A stretch of 6,734 nucleotides of DNA from Oscillospiraceae bacterium (lineage in GTDB: Bacteria; Bacillota; Clostridia; Oscillospirales; CAG-272): NCBI GenBank assembly GCA_015065395.1, contig SVQJ01000095.1, positions 1 through 6,734 on the forward strand, written 5' to 3'. The notes beneath the pieces are model-generated. The model saw only the letters and a list, made by a program, of their open reading frames with translations. It was not told the DNA's origin and did no database searches. Shown here piece after piece: positions 1-3,570 of the stretch. A program made the position numbers and the translations under genes. Within the stretch, counting starts at the first letter, position 1. Every line of letters begins with the position of its first letter.

Positions 1-93
1 CGGCCGCTTGCAATCACTGCATATCTCACGATTATCCATGCATATTCCGCATCCGTTGCACTCGGAAAGCATATCCCTACATCCGAGTGCCAT
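1..93 (-). CDS. Partial cysteine-rich protein, N-terminal part only (runs off the left edge)
   Basis: An open frame on the minus strand enters from the left edge. From an ATG at 93 it reads MALGCRDMLSECNGCGIC, then MDNREICSDCKRP, to the window end, 31 residues in all. A second in-frame ATG at 72 would give the 24-residue version beginning MLSECNGCGIC. Counting from that second start, cysteines fall at 5, 8, 11, 18 and 21, making a CxxCxxC and a CxxC group. Such spacing is typical of a zinc-binding or iron-sulfur motif, but with this little sequence the two cannot be told apart. The ATG at 93 would overlap the end of the HTH gene by 17 bases; the ATG at 72 would follow its stop by 4 bases. Neither start has a strong ribosome binding site, so translation probably depends on the upstream gene. 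I do not recognise the family. Confidence 0.4.
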   Translation of the reverse strand, partial: MALGCRDMLSECNGCGICMDNREICSDCKRP

Positions 94-304
94 GCTGAAC
101 CCAAAAAATATTAAGCGTTTCTGCCTTGGAAAGTCCCAAATATTCCGAAATGCTCTTCGCATCACTGAGCGTGATCCCTCCGCCGCCGCTTTTCAGCTTG
201 CGGTACAGAGTGCTCCTGTTAACTCCCAGAACTTCAGCTACCGCTTCAAGGGTAGTGTTTTTCATTGCAATAGTTCGCTTAAGCTTGATAACATCAATTT
301 CCAT
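77..304 (-). CDS. Small phage-type helix-turn-helix transcriptional regulator
   Basis: This 75-residue protein is little more than a DNA-binding domain. Residues 17-38 (TTLEAVAEVLGVNRSTLYRKLK) form a recognisable helix-turn-helix: a helix ending at AEVLG, a turn at VN, and a recognition helix RSTLYRKL. A second helical segment (SDAKSISEYLGLSKAETLNIF) follows, as in short Cro/CI-like and XRE-like phage regulators, which commonly end in a similar 'EIFF' motif. The ATG at 304 is preceded by AAAGGA (316-321) at 11 bases. A near-consensus promoter lies just upstream, with a perfect dyad over its -10 box, so autorepression is likely. Downstream and overlapping is a cysteine-rich reading frame. The size and type fit a prophage or mobile-element remnant, but no phage structural gene is visible here. 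The regulator class is fairly certain; its targets are unknown. Confidence 0.8.
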   Translation of the reverse strand: MEIDVIKLKRTIAMKNTTLEAVAEVLGVNRSTLYRKLKSGGGGITLSDAKSISEYLGLSKAETLNIFWVQHGTRM

Positions 305-334
305 TTAATAATGTATCCTTTCTTTAGTACTTTA

Positions 335-357
335 GGTAAATATTACCAATATTTACC
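335..357. promoter_or_regulatory. Perfect 23-bp dyad, probable operator of the HTH regulator
   Basis: The arms GGTAAATATT (335-344) and AATATTTACC (348-357) are exact reverse complements separated by 3 bases (ACC). The dyad covers the whole -10 box and most of the spacer of the HTH gene promoter, about 31 bases upstream of the HTH start codon. A bound repressor would block RNA polymerase there. The dyad is seen directly; that the neighbouring HTH protein binds it is inferred from position and symmetry. Confidence 0.7.
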
Positions 358-368
358 ATATATGTCAA
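340..368 (-). promoter_or_regulatory. Sigma-A promoter of the HTH regulator gene
   Basis: On the minus strand the -35 box is a perfect TTGACA (363-368), the spacer is exactly 17 bases, and the -10 box is TAATAT (340-345). Transcription should start near 333, giving a leader of about 29 bases that carries the AAAGGA ribosome binding site. The promoter is embedded in the 23-bp dyad. Confidence 0.8.
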
Positions 369-493
369 GCGGTTTCCAATCGGTTTTTGTAGCATTTTGT
401 TGCGTATGTGCAACACAGAGGATAAACGGGCGACTTTTGTCTTTGCCATGATGATATCATAACGGCATTTGCCTGTCTCCCCATTCGTACCAC

Positions 494-522
494 TTGACGG
501 GAGGGAAATTTTGTGTTATTGT
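494..522 (+). promoter_or_regulatory. Candidate sigma-A promoter of the lipoprotein / nucleoside hydrolase unit
   Basis: TTGACG (494-499) is followed after 17 bases by TATTGT (517-522). These match the consensus at 5 of 6 and 4 of 6 positions. The start would be near 529. Three tandem GTAAC-like units (GTAAAC 521-526, GTAAC 528-532, GTAAC 533-537) lie across the -10 edge and the start, where an operator could sit. A TATAAT at 611-616 is a competing -10 box, but its nearest -35-like hexamer (TTGAGA, 583-588) is 22 bases away. Confidence 0.5.
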
Positions 523-725
523 AAACTGTAACGTAACCTGCGGGGTAGCGAGTGCCGCAGATCGCTTTTGCACCCTTTGTTTTTGAGAGGACCCGGTGCT
601 TTGACTTTATTATAATCCCCTCTTATCAAGAATTCAAGAGGTTTTCAAAACATTTGTTCGCCCTGTTCGTTGCAAATAAACAACTGTCCCCAAAACGGGA
701 CAAGAACCCAAAGGAAAAAACCATA
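523..725 (+). other. Long 5' leader of the lipoprotein gene
   Basis: About 200 bases separate the candidate promoter from the ATG at 726. I see three short hairpins: CTGCGG/CCGCAG (538-543 with 555-560), CCTCTT/AAGAGG (619-624 with 636-641), and TGTCCC/GGGACA (685-690 with 697-702). The last ends 8 bases before the AAGGA ribosome binding site (711-715). I do not recognise a riboswitch class. In particular I see no purine or preQ1 signature that would fit the nucleoside hydrolase downstream. No convincing small gene was found here. Confidence 0.35.
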
Positions 726-1631
726 ATGAAGATAAACAAGCCCATCGTCTTAGCTCTTCTGTGCACCATGATGCTCAATGTGTTTTCTGCGTGCCAAACC
801 CCGTCTGAAGGCAGGCCCCAACAGCAGGACAGCACAGATCAAACCACAAAGGAGGAGGACACCACCTCTGTTGTGCCGGATGCTGGCCCGATCACCTACA
901 CTCTTCCCCACTATGCTGATAAAAGCGGTACCGTACAGTGGGAATACTCCTACTCTCCCGACGGACTTTCTCTTTCAAAGACCGATAACACGGAGGAGCC
1001 GCCCATAACCTACACCGTCCGCTTCAACGAAGAGGGACTGCCCCTGAATATGGAATGGACCGTGATCGTTAACGATACCCGTACGGAAAAATGGGAAGAT
1101 ATCTACACTTTGGACGACAATGGAAATATCGTTACTGAAAAGAGATACTGCGAAGGCGAGCTGCAACACACATATATCTATACCTACGACGCAGAGGGGC
1201 GCATCATATCCCAGACGACCTACAAGGAAAAGGATTCCTCCTGTAATTACTACCGTCTTACCTATGACGGAAAGGGTGAATGCATCCATATCACTCACAG
1301 TCTGAATTCAAAGCCTGAGACAGAATATAAGGAGGCGCTCACCACCGCCTATGACGAAAACGGACGGCTTATCAGCGCAGTTTCCCCATCATACAGCATA
1401 AATTACGAATACTCTCTGACAGAGGAGCTTGTTACCACAAAGAAGGTATCGTATCAAAGCCAAAACGCAAAGTGGTCCTACTATTATCAGTACACGTACG
1501 AGGACTCAAAACTAAAAAAAGAGGACACATATTTTTCCGGAATACTTACGGAAACAAATTATTACACGGAAAGCGAGCACGAGCATTACGTCAAAGCTGT
1601 TGACTGGATGTTCAGAGAAAGACTGCCATGA
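726..1631 (+). CDS. Secreted lipoprotein with YD/RHS-like repeats
   Basis: The frame is open from a GTG at 552, but the ATG at 726 is preferred. AAGGA (711-715) precedes it, and the protein then begins with a lipoprotein signal: MKINKP, a hydrophobic core, and a lipobox-like FSAC with Cys23 as the predicted lipidated residue. The -3 residue is Phe rather than the usual Leu, a mild deviation. Residues 24-55 are a Gln/Thr/Glu-rich linker. The rest is a ladder of degenerate YxYDxxGR-like units starting near residues 74, 98, 127, 152, 178, 207, 227 and 256; YTYDAEGRIISQ (152-163) and TAYDENGRLISA (207-218) are the clearest. Such units occur in RHS/YD proteins, where they build beta-strand shells. 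At 301 residues this has no toxin or core domain, so it is probably a surface-anchored binding or structural protein. Its stop overlaps the start of the nucleoside hydrolase gene. Confidence 0.8.
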   Translation: MKINKPIVLALLCTMMLNVFSACQTPSEGRPQQQDSTDQTTKEEDTTSVVPDAGPITYTLPHYADKSGTVQWEYSYSPDGLSLSKTDNTEEPPITYTVRFNEEGLPLNMEWTVIVNDTRTEKWEDIYTLDDNGNIVTEKRYCEGELQHTYIYTYDAEGRIISQTTYKEKDSSCNYYRLTYDGKGECIHITHSLNSKPETEYKEALTTAYDENGRLISAVSPSYSINYEYSLTEELVTTKKVSYQSQNAKWSYYYQYTYEDSKLKKEDTYFSGILTETNYYTESEHEHYVKAVDWMFRERLP

Positions 1632-2497
1632 TGACACCCGAAGAGATCATACAGGATATCAGATCCGACAGAATAAAGGATATTATAGTGGACGGCGACT
1701 TCGGTGCAGACGGAGATGACCAGTTTGCACTGGGATACGCTCTTGCTTCACCCGACAAAGTAAGGGTGCTCGCCGTTACCTCATCCCCATACAACGAAAA
1801 CAGCGGCGAGACCGTTATTTCGGGCAGAGAGGAAAGCAAGGAAATTATAAAAGTCTCCGGAAAGACGGTAAGATACGGCGCTTTCGCAGGCTCCCCCGAC
1901 TATATTACGAGAACGGGAGCTCCCGTGGGCGGAGACGGAGTTGAAGCCATTGCAAAAGCAGTAAGAGAAAGTGACGGACCGGTTTACGTTATATCCACAG
2001 GATGTATAACCACCGTTGCAAGTGCCATCGCTTTATATCCGGATATTGCAGATAAGCTTATAACAGTATGGCTTGGCCTTGACGGACTTGACAGCACCGC
2101 AAACACGGGAGAATACAATTATCATAACGATATCGAAGGCGGCAAAATGATATTTGAAATATCAAAAAACATGGTGCTGGTGGCTGCCGGACGTGTTGTT
2201 GCCCCATTTTACCGAACCAATGAGCAAATATGCGAAAGCTATGATAAAAGTCCTCTTGCAAAGTTTTTGGCAAAGCGCTTTTGCGAGATAAGCTGGGCGC
2301 AGGGCCTTTGGGATCTTTGCGCTGAAAGCGTGCTCATCATTCCCGATGCCTGCGAATTCGGAGTGTCTGCCGTTCCCGTTTTTGACGAAAAGGGCGAGAT
2401 ACGCGGCTTTGACGAAACGAGAAAAATGGTGCATGTCTGCAAAAACGATCATCAACGCATCGCCGCAGATGCCCTTAACAGAATAAACAATATATAA
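1628..2497 (+). CDS. Inosine/uridine-preferring nucleoside hydrolase family protein
   Basis: This family cleaves the N-glycosidic bond of ribonucleosides to free base and ribose, in purine and pyrimidine salvage, using a calcium ion held by aspartates. Residues 22-35 (DGDFGADGDDQFAL) match the DxDxGxDxDDxxAL variant of the metal site, giving D22, D24, D28, D30 and D31. TGCITTVASAIALYPD (124-139) corresponds to the family's GPLTN-like segment. NTGEYNYHND (159-168) matches the substrate-binding ExN region with N159, E162, N164 and D168. LWDLCAE (227-233) supplies the C-terminal aspartate D229, with Trp in place of the usual preceding His. At 289 residues it is slightly shorter than typical members (about 310). 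There is no signal peptide, so it is cytoplasmic. The ATG at 1628 shares ATGA with the upstream stop, a second ATG is at 1631, and no strong ribosome binding site is present, so coupled translation is likely. Substrate is unknown. Confidence 0.9.
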   Translation: MMTPEEIIQDIRSDRIKDIIVDGDFGADGDDQFALGYALASPDKVRVLAVTSSPYNENSGETVISGREESKEIIKVSGKTVRYGAFAGSPDYITRTGAPVGGDGVEAIAKAVRESDGPVYVISTGCITTVASAIALYPDIADKLITVWLGLDGLDSTANTGEYNYHNDIEGGKMIFEISKNMVLVAAGRVVAPFYRTNEQICESYDKSPLAKFLAKRFCEISWAQGLWDLCAESVLIIPDACEFGVSAVPVFDEKGEIRGFDETRKMVHVCKNDHQRIAADALNRINNI

Positions 2498-2513
2498 ACG
2501 CAAAGCTGAGGAG

Positions 2514-2589
2514 AAACGGTCGCTTTTTTGAAAAAAAGCTTCGCAAAAAACTTTAGAAACAGGAAAAGCTGAAGCTTTCAAGGCAAAAG
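2514..2589 (+). repeat. Dispersed intergenic repeat, copy 1
   Basis: This 76-base stretch recurs at 6658-6734 in the same orientation. The first 28 bases, beginning AAACGGTCGC, are identical. By hand alignment the pair differs at about 9 positions plus one gap over 77 columns, and both end in CAAGGCAAAAG. Inside is the palindrome GCTTTTTT-GA-AAAAAAGC. It starts 16 bases after the nucleoside hydrolase stop and opens the palindrome-rich block. It is non-coding as far as I can see and resembles the short intergenic repeats common in Clostridia. Confidence 0.8.
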
Positions 2590-2594
2590 GCGTC

Positions 2595-2618
2595 GCCAAA
2601 GCAGAGCTCTGCTTTGGC
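2595..2618. repeat. Perfect 24-bp palindrome
   Basis: The halves GCCAAAGCAGAG and CTCTGCTTTGGC are exact reverse complements with no spacer. A 6-bp hairpin, GGCACC-GAA-GGTGCC (2622-2636), follows 3 bases later. Neither is followed by a T-run, so they are not ordinary terminators. They belong to the structured block between the convergent genes. Confidence 0.8.
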
Positions 2619-2640
2619 TGAGGCACCGAAGGTGCCGTAA

Positions 2641-2704
2641 CCTAAAAAGGAGGAAGAACACAAAAATGAGATTACTCATTTTTGTGTTCTTCCTCCTTTT
2701 TAGG
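2641..2704. repeat. Perfect inverted repeat, 30-bp arms with a 4-base loop
   Basis: Positions 2641-2670 and 2675-2704 are exact reverse complements around the loop ATTA. The left arm carries AAGGAGG (2647-2653) and an ATG at 2666; by symmetry the right arm carries the same signals on the minus strand. On the plus strand the stem is followed by GC and six T (2707-2712), so it could also terminate readthrough from the nucleoside hydrolase gene. A stem this long and perfect is unusual for a terminator. Recent origin, mobility or an assembly foldback are alternatives. Confidence 0.85.
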
Positions 2705-2811
2705 GCTTTTTTGCCTTTTCGCTATCATTGTCTTCTTAAAGTTCCTTTGGTTCTTTCCTTTCAAGGAAAGAACAGAAATCACATTTTATCTCCACAATTT
2801 GACAGTCAAAC

Positions 2812-2853
2812 AAAAACTGCAAAAGCTTGATTTTCAGCTTTTGCAGTTTTTTT
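2812..2853. terminator. Bidirectional Rho-independent terminator
   Basis: The arms 2812-2827 and 2836-2851 pair perfectly over 16 bp; the core is ACTGCAAAAGCT and the loop has 8 bases. Seven T (2847-2853) follow on the plus strand, and five A (2812-2816) give a U-tract on the minus strand. It sits between the convergent nucleoside hydrolase and zinc-ribbon genes and can end transcription from both sides. Confidence 0.85.
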
Positions 2854-2892
2854 GAACATTTCTTTGATTTGAGACTTTTCAGCCTCGCAGTT

Positions 2893-3558
2893 TTATTTCT
2901 TCACATATCCCTGGGACTCAAGATTTTTAACAGTCTTTTTCAGCGACATAAGATCGCCAAAGCTGTCAAGCTCAACCAGACCGTTCAAGCTCAGCTTCCA
3001 CACATTGCTTTCATCCTCAAGATCCTTGAAAACCAGCCTCACCACAAAGTAATCTCCCTCGAGATTATATGTTACAGTTGAAAAGCTGAGAGCCTCAAGA
3101 GCACTGTACTGTCCCTTAAGCTGAAGCTTTGCCTCTTCTTCAGACATGCCCTCGGGCATGGGATAGCTAACTGTTTCCTCCATTTTTGTGATAATATCGC
3201 CCTTATAGGAGTATTTGACCACATCCTTTATACCCCCATCGAGCTCAGTCTCAAGGGTAACAGTTCCCTTTTTCGCAAAAATGCTTTCGCCGTCAAAGAT
3301 CACTCCCAGAACACCCGCAACTATGATTGCTACGAGTATTGCACTGAAGACAGAGGCGAATGATCTTTTCTTTTTGGGCTGCTCTCCTCCGTAAGCGGGA
3401 GGCGGGGTCGTGCTTTTTATATTGTTTTCCGGCGCAGGGGAAGTATATGTGCTCTGTTGTGAAGCAGGATTTTGATTCATCTGGGGCTGCTGTGCTCCGC
3501 ATTCGTTACAGAACTTTGCACCGTTGGGGATCTGCTTTCCGCAATTATTACAAAACAT
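2893..3558 (-). CDS. Zinc-ribbon membrane protein with a DUF1307/YehR-like C-terminal domain
   Basis: Residues 1-22 form a zinc ribbon: MFCNNCGKQIPNGAKFCNEC has the CxxCG...CxxC pattern with C3, C6, C17 and C20. A low-complexity Gln/Pro/Ser/Thr linker (23-60) and a basic patch PKKKR (61-65) precede one transmembrane helix at about 67-88. The zinc ribbon is therefore probably cytoplasmic and residues 89-221 outside. That outer part (VVKYSYKGDIITKMEET, then MSEEEAKLQLKGQY, ending LKKTVKNLESQGYVKK) resembles the DUF1307 domain of YehR-type lipoproteins; this similarity is from memory and moderate. The start at 3558 has AAGGAG with 8-base spacing. It lies 12 bases after the valS stop with the ribosome binding site directly behind that stop, so the two are cotranscribed. 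Function is unknown; the architecture suggests an envelope sensor or scaffold. Confidence 0.85.
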   Translation of the reverse strand: MFCNNCGKQIPNGAKFCNECGAQQPQMNQNPASQQSTYTSPAPENNIKSTTPPPAYGGEQPKKKRSFASVFSAILVAIIVAGVLGVIFDGESIFAKKGTVTLETELDGGIKDVVKYSYKGDIITKMEETVSYPMPEGMSEEEAKLQLKGQYSALEALSFSTVTYNLEGDYFVVRLVFKDLEDESNVWKLSLNGLVELDSFGDLMSLKKTVKNLESQGYVKK

Positions 3559-3570
3559 CTGCGCTACTCC

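Larger units (their letters stand above)
2514..2773. repeat. Composite palindromic block, possibly a foldback or MITE-like element
   Basis: The block contains copy 1 of the dispersed repeat, the 24-bp palindrome, a 6-bp hairpin, the 30-bp-arm inverted repeat, and a terminal inverted repeat GTTCTTTCCTT / AAGGAAAGAAC (2750-2760 with 2763-2773). Its right part, read on the minus strand, resembles its left part: the exact words AACTTTAAGAA (2733-2743) and AAGGCAAAA (2709-2717) occur in the same order as in the dispersed repeat. There is no transposase and I could not define target-site duplications, so the mobile nature is inference and the boundaries are approximate. Confidence 0.45.

Noticed and set aside
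8..451. 147-codon plus-strand frame at the left end
   Set aside because: It runs antisense through the HTH gene, its promoter and operator, and lacks coding character.
583..616. TTGAGA with TATAAT as promoter for the lipoprotein gene
   Set aside because: The -10 hexamer is perfect but the spacer is 22 bases, outside the usual 16-18; TTGACG/TATTGT at 494-522 has the right spacing.
552..725. Upstream extension of the lipoprotein frame from a GTG
   Set aside because: The extension has no ribosome binding site and would bury the lipoprotein signal peptide at residue 59; the ATG at 726 has AAGGA and begins directly with the signal.
726..1631. RHS toxin or contact-dependent weapon
   Set aside because: The protein is only 301 residues, has no RHS core motif or variable toxic tip, and no immunity gene follows; the repeats alone do not support it.
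2162..2626. 154-codon open frame on the minus strand
   Set aside because: It lies antisense to the well-supported nucleoside hydrolase, continues into the palindromic block, and shows no recognisable domain.
2514..2830. CRISPR array or attachment site in the repeat-rich region
   Set aside because: The repeats are palindromes of different sequence and length with no regular repeat-spacer pattern, and there are no cas or integrase genes nearby.
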